DNA of 64,000 nucleotides. Origin: Gyromitra esculenta. Its lineage: Eukaryota; Ascomycota; Pezizomycetes; Pezizales; Discinaceae. The DNA lies in the NCBI GenBank assembly GCA_038503075.1, contig JBCAML010000006.1:620001-684000 (forward strand), given 5' to 3'. Shown piece by piece: positions 1 through 12,316 of the stretch; positions within the stretch are counted from its first letter, which is position 1; each line of letters starts with the position of its first letter. The position numbers were made by a program, and so were the translations under genes. The notes under the pieces are model-generated. The model ran no database searches. It was not told the origin of the DNA and saw only the letters and a program-made list of their open reading frames with translations.

Positions 1-2982
1 CCGGTGGGGGAGGGAAGTAAAATGAGGTGTTCCACCGTGCCCAAGATCCAACTCCGAGTTATGAGGCTCCAGGAGCATTTCTTATCCGTGATCGCAACCG
101 CCAATCTCCTCATTTCCCTTCCCCGCTACCCAAACTGCTCCCATCCCGCGGGGCATAATATCGTACCTTGTACTGTATATATTGCGAGCTCCATTCCGGA
201 ACCATAAGCTCCTCCATAGACCTGTAGCAAAGCCATTGTCAGCAAAAGCCCATCAATGCCCAGAGAAGAAGCCCAGAGGCATCCCCGCCCCAGGTACGAC
301 TTGACGGAACTCCCCCACCCCCACCACCACCGCCAATGGCCACAAGCATACGGGGGTGGGGATACGGACTTTGCAAACTTCATGACGTATGCTGCGATAC
401 TGCGCCCAAGCCGTGTGGAACGGGGATATAGCAGGAACTAAAAATTAGACAAAGCTCAACGGTCGAGACGAAGGTCAGCAGACGCATTCGCGAGGTGAGG
501 TAGCGAAGAGGGAACGTAAAATATAAGTTCAAGCAGCAAGACAGGAGAAGACATATAAAAGACAGGGCCGGGAAGGGAAACAAAGCAAGAAGAAAAAGAA
601 AAGAGCTGGTGGAGCAGAAACACCAAGCCTAACTCACCCAAAACGAGAACAGAGATCCGACGAGCGACGGCGAATTAGATATAAATAATGACGACCCGGA
701 CACGGGCAACACAGGCACACACGCATGCAGTGTGTAAATACGCTGCTCAGTGCTGTCCAGGGGGACTGGGACTGGGACTGGGACTGGGGACTGGGGACTG
801 CAGGAATCCAGGAAGAAGCCTGGTTTGGTTTGGTTGCCAGCACGGTCATTGGGCGAGTGGCAGGCTGCGTGGCCCGTCATTCGCCCGCTGCTGCTCTCAC
901 CACCACCGCCCAAGAGCATCACCACATCCGTCAGGGCATCATCCCCGTCCCACAAGGTGTGTAATCCGTGTCACGCTCCCCTCTCCCCCAATGCCAACCC
1001 CAACCCTCACCACCGCCACCACCCGCATGCGGGAACTGGTCGTGTGTCTCGCTCCCTTGCTCTCGGTCTTATCAGCAGGGCACCCACATCGCTCGGGTCA
1101 AGCGTCTCGCCCAGCTGCAGATCAGCCCCAGGCCATTGGACCCCGAGACCTCGCCCTTGCTGCTTTTGCTTTTCCTGCTGCAAATTTTCACTCACTCCCG
1201 CCAGGACATACTCAACGGGTCCATCTCTACTCGCAGAAACAGTGCTGCTCGATCCCAGAAGCTCAGCCGGCAAAGCCCTTCCAAGGAGACGAGGCAAACA
1301 TCCTGACGGGCACCATCAATTTCCCGCAAGAGTCTTCTGAGTCTTCTGCTGCAGGGTGAGAACATCTGTCACAGGACAGAGACGCAGGGCTGTTTTCCCA
1401 TCCGTTGGGTTTTCGACCAGGCAGGCAAATAATTACCTTGCTCACTCCTAAGTTTACCGCCTGCCCAGTAATACCGGAATATACCTCTTCCCCAAGTCTC
1501 GTGCACAGTATCCCATTTATTTGAAATGGCCAATAGCCCCGAAGCTATCTCTGCTGCTTGACTTGAAGACTAGGACTCCACTTATCTCTTTGTCCGTGCC
1601 TTAGCAGCATCAGTGCATGGTAATTTAAAGCTGACAGACATTTCATCGCCGCTGAGGGCTTTTGTTGTTGAAAAATTCTCTGCAAATTCACATCCTACGC
1701 TGGTACCCATTCCTACTCCTGTCAATTTTTCCGACAGTTGACGTGACGTGGCAAAAAATCTACGCCCACGATGTCCCCCCTATTTCTGATATTGGTGATT
1801 CTCCTAAAACATGTGAAATACGCCCCCAGCCACAACGGTCTCTCACCAACGACCGTGCCGGTCTTCACGGTGGCAGCTCCCGCCGGCACAGAGGGACGGC
1901 TGCCCTAATCCACCTCCCAGCCAAGTATTCCAACGTCACGACAGGCCCAGAGTCCACCCTTCCTGCTCCCCGAGACCACCGGAGACGGCCAGAAAGCAGT
2001 GGATCCTATAAAACTTCCTGATATCATTGTCCCATGAACCAAGAAATCCCCTGCCGATCAGTTCTGCTCTTCGGACACTGGGTGAAGCGCTGCAAGATCT
2101 GAATCTGAGACTGGGAGTAGCCCATTTCTGCAGCCCTATGCTGCTGCACTGTTGAACACACGCGGCCTCGATATGCGGGTCGGAGATGATGGTGATGAGA
2201 TGCTTTATGCGTTTAACGTTTATGCAAATTTCCCACAGCCGCGTGTCGAAATTTTTTCCTTCAAAAGCAAAACAGCTCAACAGGTAAAAATAAAAAAACT
2301 GCTGAAATTCATGATACAGCCGCCCAGAATAACTATCTCTAAACTCATGATAAATTTCCTAATAACCAGCCAACCAACCCCAAGCAGAGAATCCACAGGC
2401 GGGCAAGCATTGTGAGACATACAGAGCGGCTTTACTGGTATATGCGGTGCGCGGCCCGAATATGCATGTTTCCTGGACCTGCAGCAAAAATAAAAAAAAG
2501 GTACTATCGGATGATCTACCACCCACCACGTCTGTGCAAATCATTGATCTTCGAGTTATTGTTGTTCTTATACGTTTCTGTTACGAACATGCGGTACCTT
2601 TATTGATTTGTAATCTTATTTAATCTTGAGGAATATAATCCTCCTATCGAGTAATATGATGTGCATGTATGTGCAAAAGTAGGGCTTGGAGAAACGTGAT
2701 TCATATGTATGTGCATATACCACAGCTGGTACTGGAGAAAAGCAAGTCAGAATCCATAACATCAATGCAACACCCCATAAATAAGTCTCAAACACCACAG
2801 TACCAAACCAAGAGTGGCGAAGTCAGGAATCGTTCCTTCATGTATTTTACTACCCGCTGCGTGTAGCTAAGACATGCGGGTCGGAGATGGTGTGCTGTAT
2901 GGGGCACTAGGAGACAGATCCACCAGGTGTTGAGTGGGGAACTTCCGAGGGGTTTGTTATGTATATATATATACACGTATAC
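1..2982. other. Gene-free left flank
   Basis: I see no gene I can support here. The first 1.4 kb is rich in C and G and in CA/CT runs. Positions 758-799 hold a short minisatellite built from GGGACT units. Open frames in this part (for example 688-1359 +) have repetitive, low-complexity translations and look like by-products of base composition. It could be the promoter or untranslated region of a gene lying to the left. Confidence 0.5.
758..799. repeat. GGGACT minisatellite
   Basis: Tandem GGGACT units, with GGGGACT variants at the right end, seen directly in the sequence. They create an open frame with Gly-Leu or Asp-Trp repeats in the translations, which should not be taken for coding. Confidence 0.85.
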
Positions 2983-3486
2983 TACACGTAATGTAGTCTT
3001 CCTCCACTTCACTCGCTTACAACTCTCCTTCCTTCGTTCGCAACGACACAGGGCCAAAAGTCTTTAGACTTGCGACCCCCGCTTCGTGATACCTCTCCTC
3101 TTCTCATGATCGCCTTTTGAAGATCCATCATGATACACTCCTCACCCTTTGCCTCTCCTAGTGAGGCTCGCCCTCTCCTCTCTTCCTGCAACTCTTCGGA
3201 TCTCGGATCTCGGTTACTAGCCACTCTTCGCCCCCGCTTGCGCCTCCATCTCTACTTTGTTTGTCTTGGTGCGCCAGTAGTATTCTACCAATCACTTCAC
3301 CATCATTGGCCAATAACTATTTTGTTCAGTATTGTTTCATCTCTTTTGTATTTTCCTTTTGTCTAGGAGGGTTGTGAGAGTAGGGTTTTGTTCACGCTAT
3401 AACTTCGGTTGCATGTGATATTCTTGTACCTAGATAAAACAATGAAACAATGATTTAACAAAAAAAAAAAAATACACGTAATGTAG
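2983..3486 (+). mobile_element. Retroposed sequence with poly(A) tail and 14-bp target duplication
   Basis: The 14-mer TACACGTAATGTAG occurs at 2983-2996 and again, unchanged, at 3473-3486. The 476 bp between them end in a run of 13 A (3460-3472) placed directly against the second copy. This is the signature of target-primed reverse transcription by a LINE-type machinery. The insert itself has a CT-rich 5' part, no long open frame and no LINE motif that I recognise. It may be a SINE, a retrocopy of a cellular non-coding RNA or mRNA 3' end, or a severely 5'-truncated LINE. The LINE ORF1-like relic at 57.2 kb shows that such machinery has existed in this genome. Orientation is set by the poly(A) tail. 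Confidence 0.85.
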
Positions 3487-4460
3487 CTGGTTGGTGAGCG
3501 AGGTCTTTCATTTGTTCGTGGTGTACCTGTTGGGATGGATTTTAGGTGAGATTTTTACTACATGTAGTATCTAGATCTCGAATCTTATGAGGTTGTTTAG
3601 CAATATAGCTCACTTTTACGTAGATCTGAAAGCTTGCTCGCTCCTGAATAGTCCGTATATGAGGCATTCAATATACAAGGCTGTGGGATAGTGGCGTTGG
3701 CGCACATTGTATCGTAGAGATGGCTAAGTCAGCTATGAGAACGTTGTTTCTAATAATTAGCGCTCGCAAAAGGGTTGTATTGTATGGTCAATCGAATTCC
3801 GGTCTTACTATCATTTCCAACTTTCGGGATTCTCGTGGGAGATATACAAAAACGGTTGCTTTGCACAGTATAAGGAATTCTAGCTGCCACATAACTACAT
3901 GTACTCGTTCTATACCTATCAGTTCATCGATACGTGCATGCACCTAGCTAGGCCTGCACCTCTGCCTTCCGAGTTCGAAAGTCTTGGCAATCCGATCTCC
4001 CAAAACACAATAAACTGCGAGTGAGAATTATATATATAACTCAATGGGTTAATGATACAGGTAAATATAACTTTCACAAGTTTTGCTCAATTCTTTAGAG
4101 GGTATATACAGGTGAAAGTATGTTTGCAGCCCTCTGGGATTGAGAAAGCCGGTAAACGTGAATTGTGCGTGCATGGTTGGTGGGACTATAGGCACAGCTA
4201 AATTTAAAGGCTACCTAGATATTCTTTTTTGACCATATCTACTTCCAATCTTAATACATTTTCGTCAATTTAAGTTATTGGGAGAACCTAAGGTAGCGAA
4301 GGTACCACACCTCCCCCGGTATGATGACAGAACTAAACATACAGGGCTTTCCATACCGGTACCCTACCCACCTAGTTTCACGACCTTAATTCTTGCACAT
4401 TTGTGGAAAGTAGTCTGTGCTGGCAGTCGGGGAATATAGATATGCTCAATGCTGTCAAGA

Positions 4461-4692
4461 ATGTCTTTGCACCCTCCTCCCTATTGAGCACGACTTGCCG
4501 GCGGATTGAGGTGACAGTTTCCATAGAAGGCGGTTATATAAAGCTTAAGTTGGTGGATGTTATTTGGTATGTCAGTATTTCCACAGTTTTCATCAGTTTT
4601 GACTTACTGTTCCCTAGCTTGGTCTACAACCATTTAGTTTGCAATCAGTGGCTTGTAGGATGCCAGGACTTTGCGGACAAGACTGTATATCT
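4461..4692. repeat. Dispersed repeat, copy 1
   Basis: About 230 bp resembling 42460-42691 by eye, sharing blocks such as CTATTGAGCACGAC, GGATTGAGG and the right end GGACTTTGCG followed by GACTGTA. The right edge, read on the minus strand, starts TACAGTC, as expected for the end of a pogo/Fot-type DNA transposon. The left end is not clear. The 127-residue frame across it is not conserved in the other copy, so I do not treat it as a gene. Confidence 0.65.
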
Positions 4693-4888
4693 AGTAATTG
4701 GGGTGCAAATCACGGAAAGTCACATCAGGCCTATAGAGTTGAGAAGTTTTTTGCGAGACCAATGCGAGACCGTTGAGACCATCTAAACGAAGGATATGGC
4801 AAAGATGGTATGTAGAAGTCGGCAAGGACGAACCTATGAGATCGTTATTTTTCTTGTACTATTTCGCAAATTTGATCTTTGGCCTTTA

Positions 4889-4889
<1 letters not shown>

Positions 4890-4924
<35 letters not shown>
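4890..4924. repeat. TG dinucleotide microsatellite
   Basis: About 17 uninterrupted TG units, seen directly. Confidence 0.95.
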
Positions 4925-4926
<2 letters not shown>

Positions 4927-7524
4927 ACGTATGTTTACGTATAACATCAGAAAGGCGGACAAATTTCTGGTAGTTTAGAAATCATAGTCCCAGGGCTCGT
5001 GCACTAACCAACATCACCAAATATCACTCGCTAGCCGAACACGACTGAGTGTTGTAAAAGTAGAAAAAAAAACGGCGGTTGTATATTAATACATGCTCCT
5101 TTTGTGTCCTGGTATATACTGCACGTCTTTCTCTTCTTCTAATTCTGCCGTTGATGGTGTGAGCCCAGGGTCGATAGTTGTGTGACTGCGAGTTGATCAG
5201 GGCTAAGTGAGACCTGAAATCCATACATCGATATTCAACGCTGGGCCAGCTGCAGGTTATTGCCTATCTGCTCCAATTAGGGCGCTCGGGTCTTAAAACA
5301 TATTATGCACACTTCCGAATCTTCTCGCGATGTTAGTCGCATTTGCATTTGTGGGAGTAATGAACCGTCATGTTATAGTTAGTTAGGGAAGATCGATGTT
5401 AAAACTCGGAGATTTTAACAGGAAGCGACTGGCTAGCGTCGATCTCGTAGAGTCATTCGCTGCTATTTCGGGTGTATACTAATTAATCTTGCATGAATAA
5501 AGAATAGCGAAAAAAAATCTTTTTCGCCGTAGCGAGTAGCGAAATTTCCTAAAAGCCGCTTCTTAATTTTGTTTCAAGGGTTAGCTCCAGATCTGTTTAG
5601 ATATCTTAACACATTTTTTCCCTCGTTGAGCCCGATTGGATAAAGATCAGGAGCCAATAACAATGCCTATGTTAAATAGACACCCCATACACTGGTAAAG
5701 CTGGCTCCTAAATGGGGGCCAAGATTTACTCTTGTCCACGAGTCATTCTGTAACTGATTAATCTACTACTCTGCGTTAAACCATCCTCACATATAAGGAG
5801 GTGCCTGTATTTTTAACGGATTATGGGGTGGATGATATCGATCGAGATCCCAGGCCTTGCTGGAGGCCTGTCATTGTACCAGCAAGCAATGGCTAGGAAT
5901 TTAGTGATACTTTTGCCCCCACCTGGTACTATCAAAGCTTGAGCTTAAGGAACAGCTGTAGCATAGCCGCCGTTGAAATTTTTTTATACGCCGACATGGC
6001 TCGGATTTAAATCCCAACGCTAACAGATGGGCTTTGGGTTTAGCAGGCCCCTTTACTTACCAGTTTATTCTAAATTCTCAGTAAAATTTACCTAGCCGGC
6101 CCGCGGGTACCTACATGTATGTAGCCATCTTATCCCAGGTGTCCCACACGTGCGCATATATATCTATATATACATATGCCAGATATATACTACAGTGCTC
6201 GGAAATTAAATTACGGCCCTCAAAGCGCAATAGACCGATATATATTGATCTGCAGACCGGATTGACTCACATCGTTAAGTCACGATTAATGACAAGTGAA
6301 GCTGATGATTATCGTCGAGTTTCACGCCTACGATCCAAGTATTCGGGAGGAAATGGTCATTTTTCTGGTCTAGTTGCTAACACTTTATTTACACTGATAT
6401 TTAGGAGAAATATTACTATTTTTTATGGATGAACTTTAATTGCTTCTACGAGAAGGTTCTACTTCCTAGGCCTTCTGTTAGTACTAAGCTTATGAGGGAG
6501 GGAGTTGAATAATAGTTTTGAGCCGGTCTTGGGCACAAGAATATTACACACACGTACGCGTGCACCTACTACCCCGACCAAAACCCAACACGCCTATCCG
6601 TGAAAGGTTTCTAGTGTGTATGTATAGCTCCTTTTACTATTTCTTACCGTCGAAACCGAGCCTAGGTACCTACACGAGCCAGTAGAGAACGAAAGTATAA
6701 AAGGATATATACATGCAGTACCTCTACACGTTTTGGTGGGGAAAAAAATACGGAATTTGACTACCATGAGGCCTAGGATTGACTAAAGCATGGCTAGCTT
6801 CGATAATATATACTCATATCTGATAAGTACATATTTAATTAAGCCTAAATAGTACCAACTAGAGAAATATACTTTGAGTCATTATTCGCGGAGGTAGTTG
6901 TAAGATCCCGTTTCGAAGCCTTTAGACAAATACCCCCCATAATTGCAACCCCGAGTGTCCTTCTTGAGAAATATTTGGGCTAGTACGTACACATGGCACG
7001 TGGCACTCTGTGTACGGATATATATATCGAGGCAATAGGAATTACTGGATGAAGCTCTCCTCCTCAGCCTTCTCCTCCTCCCCCTCCCCCTCCTCCTCCT
7101 CCTCCTCCTCCTCCTCCTTCGCTTCCCCATCCCCTTCTTCCTTTTCTCCATCCCCTTTTCTCTCCTCTCCCCTCGTCCCCATCTTTCTCTTATAGTAATT
7201 GTGTGTAGCCTGGACTATCCAGTCACCGAATATATACTACAAGTTTTAAATTTAGGGAAAGTCAAAATCCTGATGCCAACTTAGGGTATGTGCAAAGCTC
7301 CGCTATTATCTACGTTACTGCCTTAATTTATTTCATGCTAAGTATAAAAGCATTTAATCCTATTATCATCGAACCCAAATCTAGAAAAAAACCAAGGTCG
7401 ACGTACCTTCAACACAGCAGCTTCTTCGTTTATCTGCGTACGTTTAAAAACCCTTCCTGGTCTGCGTTTGATTTCTAGTCGTATTTCGACCCATCCGAAC
7501 GTTTCTCGTCAAATAGCCCTCCAT

Positions 7525-8501
7525 ATGGAGAACCTAAATACAGGATTTCTAACCTTCCGAGGTCCGGTCACGTTACCGATTACGTCTACAACTAATGTTG
7601 ATTCGATCGTTGAATTAAACTCTCCACTATCGGATCTACCATTCTTGGGCATCAGCCAGAAAGAGACTCCAGAATTCGAAGTAGTTCGAGAACTTTTTCA
7701 AAATGGAAAAATCGGGGGGGTTGGAGGGGTTGGGGAAGGTGAGATAGAGCAAGGTAAGTTGAATCTAAATATTCCAAAGTCAGACGCAGCTAACTTACTA
7801 GTTACCGAATCAGAACAAGGAAACACGATCATTCAGCCTGTTTCAGTACCAGTGAAGGATGCAGAAACCTCTGCCCAGGCTAATTCGACAGTAAAACTTC
7901 TAGCTTCCCTACCATTTTAAATAACAGCGACTTCGTTCTAATCATTCCATAGTCAAGCCCTGATCCTTCGAGTTCACAGCCACCTTCGGCTTCGCGTTAC
8001 AAAAAGAACAAAGGTGGCCGACCCCGTGATCCCATCGCCAACGCCATCCTAGAGGCCGCATATCCCAACACGAACGATGAAAAAGAGGCCAAACAAACGA
8101 GATGCTCCTATTGTAGGGAGTGGACCCAACTAGCGAGATCCGCTCCACGAGCCCGAATCCACGCCGCATTCGAATGCCGTGAGGTGACAGACACCCTAAG
8201 ATTAAAGTCTGTTGAAAGAATCCTTAAGACCGCCCCAGTTGGCAGTCCCCTGAAGAGGAGAGCGAGTAGAAGGTTAAAGGAGTTGGGTGAAGAGAAACCG
8301 AATGAGAAGTCGAAGTCGAGGTCGAAGGAGGTATGCGTTGTTGATAGCTCAAGCAGCGAGATGGATCGGCATACTTTGATGAAGTTGGCAGACCTAATGG
8401 AAAAGTATTTTCCACCTAAATCGAAATCTGGGGCTCTTTGGGTTGAGCAGGTCGAGCAACACTTGGATATTATGAAGAAAACCTGCGATATCCAATGGTA
8501 G
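7525..8501 (+). CDS. BED-like zinc-finger protein
   Basis: Two exons, 7525-7890 and 7953-8501, give 304 residues. The 62-bp intron has 5' GTAAAA, a TTCTAATC branch site and 3' CATAG, and it joins two open frames that otherwise end in stops. The N-terminal ~120 residues are acidic and Ser/Thr-rich. Residues 134-148 are basic with an AT-hook-like GGRPRDP (G144-R147). A finger of the form C173-x2-C176-x15-H192-x4-C197 with a Trp four residues after the second Cys matches the general BED pattern (C-x2-C-xn-H-x3-5-[H/C]). The C-terminus is Lys/Arg/Ser-rich. BED fingers bind DNA and occur in transposases and in transcription factors or domesticated proteins derived from them. No transposase catalytic domain follows, so this is either a host DNA-binding protein or a stand-alone remnant. 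The start codon is the first ATG in the open frame; an upstream exon is possible. Confidence 0.6.
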
Positions 8502-9532
8502 ATGGCTCGAATTCGTTGAACATAAGCCGCTGCAGATGGTATACACAAGGAGGAAATAATTCAGATTACTTGGATCGATTTCTGTATCCGTGCTAACTGA
8601 TATGGGCAATTCAACAGGATTGTGTACAAGTCAATGAAAGTGTGTAAAGGCAATGTGGATTGGGTCAATAAGAAGAGAGCTGTACCTACACTGGATATGT
8701 GACAAAGCTACGTTTTTCTTTTCTTTTCTTTTCTTTTGTTTGGAATTGGGTGTTTTTTTCAACAGTACAGTCGTCCTCTAAAAGCTAGGGCTATAAGAAT
8801 ATAAGTAGTCTTGCAGCCGACTTGTCACGTGACAATCCTTTCCTACATTAGGTGTTGACGGATTTGAAAGAGTTCCATCAAAAACCCCGGTTTCAGCGAA
8901 TGAACGTCTGATTGTGAGACTAGAATATGAGGATGCTCTTATTAATATAGCCTTACAATTATACTACAGCGAAACACCTCATGGCTCCACAATACCAAGT
9001 TAAAGCCTTGTATCAAAGTATTCTAAGGAAAAACTATTATTTACATGCTGAAAAATAGAACCTGGCCTGGCATTTAGTTGCAGCGAATCCATCCCCAGAC
9101 CCTTTGTTTTCCCAAACTAACCGTGGAATTTGTACTCAAGCCCCCTACTACTTAATTAATCCTCTAAATATCCGCCTAAAAAAGAACGTAAATATGGGTT
9201 TAAATAGGGAGCCATCTGGCCATGGAGACCCAGAGATCTCTTGGCTTGCAACAAAGATTGATGGTGAGGTCTCGTTTCCCCCACAACGAGAGCCCGGAAG
9301 TCTTAAATAGGCGAGGCGGGATGGCAACACCAAGGAATGCGGCTCAAGAAAAGGGGACAGGGGGAAAAATTGGCTTGTGTTTAAATGTTCGTGTCTTCAC
9401 CTCCAAGCATATCTCGCCGTTTCGGTAAACAATAATTAAACCAGCATACAGTACAATCCGTCTTGCTCTACAGTCGGCGTAGTCTAGGGCTGTATCCCTA
9501 CAGCTCTATCTTCTCTTCCATCTCCATTGCAC
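8502..9532. other. Intergenic region upstream of ceramide glucosyltransferase
   Basis: No gene seen. It contains a TTTTC-type microsatellite at about 8714-8738 and a perfect 10-bp palindrome GTCACGTGAC at 8824-8833. That palindrome is an E-box of the kind bound by bHLH factors, lying about 700 bp before the next start codon. Confidence 0.5.
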
Positions 9533-11178
9533 ATGATCTCCGAACGAGCAGTCATTCCTCCAGACGACCACAAGGTTGGTAGTGGTCTTATATCAAACGA
9601 GCTTCCTGGCCCATCGTCCATGAAGTTGGCCGCTGCATGGATCTTTCTGGTTTGGTATATCTTTGTATGGATAGTGTGTTTGATCGGCTATGTGCAAATG
9701 TTCGTTCTCCCCTAATTGCCTCATCTTCCAAATCCAAGAAAACGTTTCTGATAAATTGATAAAAACTCAAATTCAGAAGGCGGAAATACAAAAATCCACC
9801 TATAAAGCGGGCCTTGACTGCAAAGGAGATCTCTGAACTACCTTTCGTCTCTATTATTCGTCCCATAAAGGGTGTAGATTCCTTCCTTCACACCGCGCTC
9901 ACATCGACTTGTCTGCTCGACTATCCGAAATCAAAGTACGAATTGATTCTCTGTGTCGCATCACCCCTTGACCCTGCAATCCCTATCGTCAAAGAAGTTA
10001 TCTCCCAGCACCCAGATGTTGACACCCGGCTCCTGATTGGTGAAGAAGATGTTGGTCCAAACCCAAAGATCAGGAACATGAGTCGGGGCTATCGCGAAGC
10101 GAAAGGCGACATACTCTGGGTCCTCGACAGTAATATCTGGGTAGTCCCTGGGACTCTCTCCCGGAGCGTGTGGATGCTTGAGGGCAAAGACCGAGGCGGA
10201 AAGGGTTATAAGCTTGTTCACCATCTTCCGATTGGTGTCGATGTCACGGTAAAAGAACAAACTGATCAGGCATCAACATTCGACACCGAAGAACAACCCC
10301 TAATAGCTGCGCCGACCTCACTTCCCTTCTGGCCCAGAGTTTGGCGTACTGGTGGTGGTCGCCTTGAAGAAAACTTCCTCTCGTCTTCCCACTGTAAATT
10401 CTATACTGCAATCAACTCCGTTGCCATCGCGCCTTGCGTCGTTGGCAAATCCAACCTTTTCCGTCGCTCCCATCTCTCACAGGTAACCCGTGATCCCGAA
10501 GGCCGTCTCGAAAATGAAGGCATCCTCGCCTTCGCAGAGAACATCTGTGAGGATCACCTACTCGCCGAGCGACTCTGGCTCACGCTAGTTGATGAAGAGA
10601 AAACCGGCGCACGGCAATGGAGTAGACATGGTATGGGTGAAGATCTTGTTTTCCAACCAGTTTCCGAAATGAGAGTCACAGACTATCTCGCACGACGAAC
10701 AAGATGGCTGAGGGTGCGGAAATACACCGTTCTCTCAGCGACGATTTTGGAGCCTGGAACGGAGAGCTTTGTTTGCTCGTTCCTGGGAGCCTGGGCCATC
10801 ACTACTCTCTTCCCTGAGTGCTGCATTCAGCTTCTGAGTCACCTTATCTTTGATCCTTCGGTTTGGACTGCGTTTGGAGTCTTTTGGCTGCTTAGCATAT
10901 CCTTGTGGGCCGCCGTTGACCACACACTATTCACGTACCTTCATTCGTACCGGTCTGTTGAGGTCGATAAGAATGCACCGTTCTTCATCACTGGCATGAA
11001 AAAGCGGACATTTAGCGCGTGGCTGTTGCAGTGGATTGGGAGAGAGGGGTTTGCGCTAGGTGTGTGGGTGTGGGCAATGTGGCCTGGGGAGGTGAATTGG
11101 CGTGGGGGGAGATATAGGGTAAGATGGAAGGATTGTAAAGTTGAGGAGATTGGAAGGGATGGAGGAAAAAGAGACTAG
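9533..11178 (+). CDS. Ceramide glucosyltransferase (GT21)
   Basis: Transfers glucose from UDP-glucose to ceramide to make glucosylceramide at ER/Golgi membranes. Exons 9533-9699 and 9777-11178 give 522 residues; the 77-bp intron starts with the less usual GTTCGT and ends TTCAG. There is one N-terminal membrane helix (about 31-53), then a cytosolic family-2-like fold beginning PFVSIIRPIKG near residue 78. The processive-type motifs are all present: DSN with Asp173, the ED pair before HLL at 314-315, and RRTRW at 362-366, which fits the (Q/R)xxRW acceptor-site motif. The C-terminus has further hydrophobic helices between about 380 and 500. PNPKIRN and SSSHxKFYTAIN are also hallmarks of the family. 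The length is usual for filamentous fungi. In-frame ATG 9533 was chosen because it precedes the membrane helix; the upstream TTG is not needed. Confidence 0.94.
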
Positions 11179-12316
11179 AATACAAGTCATCATCTTCTAA
11201 GGCTATTTTTTTTTTTTTTTGAGCTGCATGCGATGTTAGACTTGGCGGCATTTTCGTTACGGAGCGAGCGTGTAATTTTTTTTACATAGATACGTATTTT
11301 TAGTGTTTTTAGGAGTGCGTAATTTGAGATGTTTAGGTTTCTGTGCGGCGTAGATAGGTAGATTAATAGATAACTAGATGGTTGCTGCTTGAATGGCGCA
11401 AGCACATGTAGTACATGCAGTGGTGGTGCATGTATATATATATAAAAAGAGTGTGTAGTCGGTAATGATAGTACAAAATCCACCCCGTACGCGCTGGAAG
11501 TGGATACAATGCGTATTTAAACACTCTCCCTCGGAATCCCTTACACCTCGGAAACTTGACTATCCGTGACAGAATTCAGGTTCCGGAATTTCGGGACCCG
11601 TGGGCGCCGATTTCTGGGGCTCTTCGTATCCGGCTATGTATAGAATGTGCACGGTGGATACGAAGTGCACGGGCGCCTCGTCGTGATGCGTACGTACCTG
11701 TGCGACGGGGGATAAACGCGACAACAAGAGAATATCTACTGGCTGGTTGTAATAGCTATGATTGCTGTTGTCTTGGCCAATCGTGGTTGGAGTTTGTCGG
11801 GATACATGTAGTCTTCGAATTCGTATTCGTATCGGATATATGCAGTCAGTAGGGTGGCTTTACTGCGAGGCGGAGTGCCCTCCGGCACTACATGTAGTAT
11901 ATATGTATAACCTCCCAGGTCAAGTCTGGTTCTAGCAGTTCTTCAGAGTATAGTGTATGAATGGGGACTTTGTATCTGATAATCCGTCCCTATAGCCTCG
12001 GTGTTGTGTGCGTGCAATGAACATGATACATGATCATACAGTATCACTCGGTAAAGAGAGTGCGTCTTGGGCGTACAGGAGGGGGATATGTCTCTGTGGG
12101 TCAGAAAACTAGCAGCTACAAAGTGCTGGAGTGAATCTCCATAGAAAAGAAAGAAAGAAACTGGCGACCGAGTGATAGATTGTGACCAACTCGTCAGCTT
12201 ACGAGTGAGATGATATTATTCAAGATGTGACATCCAGCATGTTTGTTTGCGGAACATTGAGAGCTGGTATGTGTTGATGCAATCTCCTTCCTCAGCCCCA
12301 CCACGGATGCAGCCAC
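11179..12316. other. Intergenic region, gene-free
   Basis: A T-run (about 11207-11221) lies just after the ceramide glucosyltransferase stop. Two TACATGTA palindromes sit close together at 11813 and 11889. I see no coding region; the frame at 11556-11852 shows no protein-like features. Confidence 0.45.

Larger units (their letters stand above)
3487..7524. other. AT-rich gene-free spacer
   Basis: No gene is supportable. The stretch contains one copy of a dispersed repeat (about 4461-4692), a TG microsatellite, a CCT/TCC-rich tract (about 7068-7160) that generates Arg- and Ser-rich false frames, and TACATGTA palindromes at 3559, 3897 and 6112. Confidence 0.5.

Noticed and set aside
688..1359. 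223-residue open frame on the plus strand
   Set aside because: The frame runs through a GGGACT minisatellite and CA/CT-rich DNA, three overlapping frames are equally open, and the translation is low-complexity Gly-Leu, His and Pro with no motif.
4403..4786. 127-residue frame as a gene
   Set aside because: It overlaps the dispersed repeat whose second copy at 42460 does not keep the frame, so the opening is probably accidental.
6882..7195. Arg-rich and Ser-rich frames
   Set aside because: They are translations of a CCT/TCC tract on the two strands.
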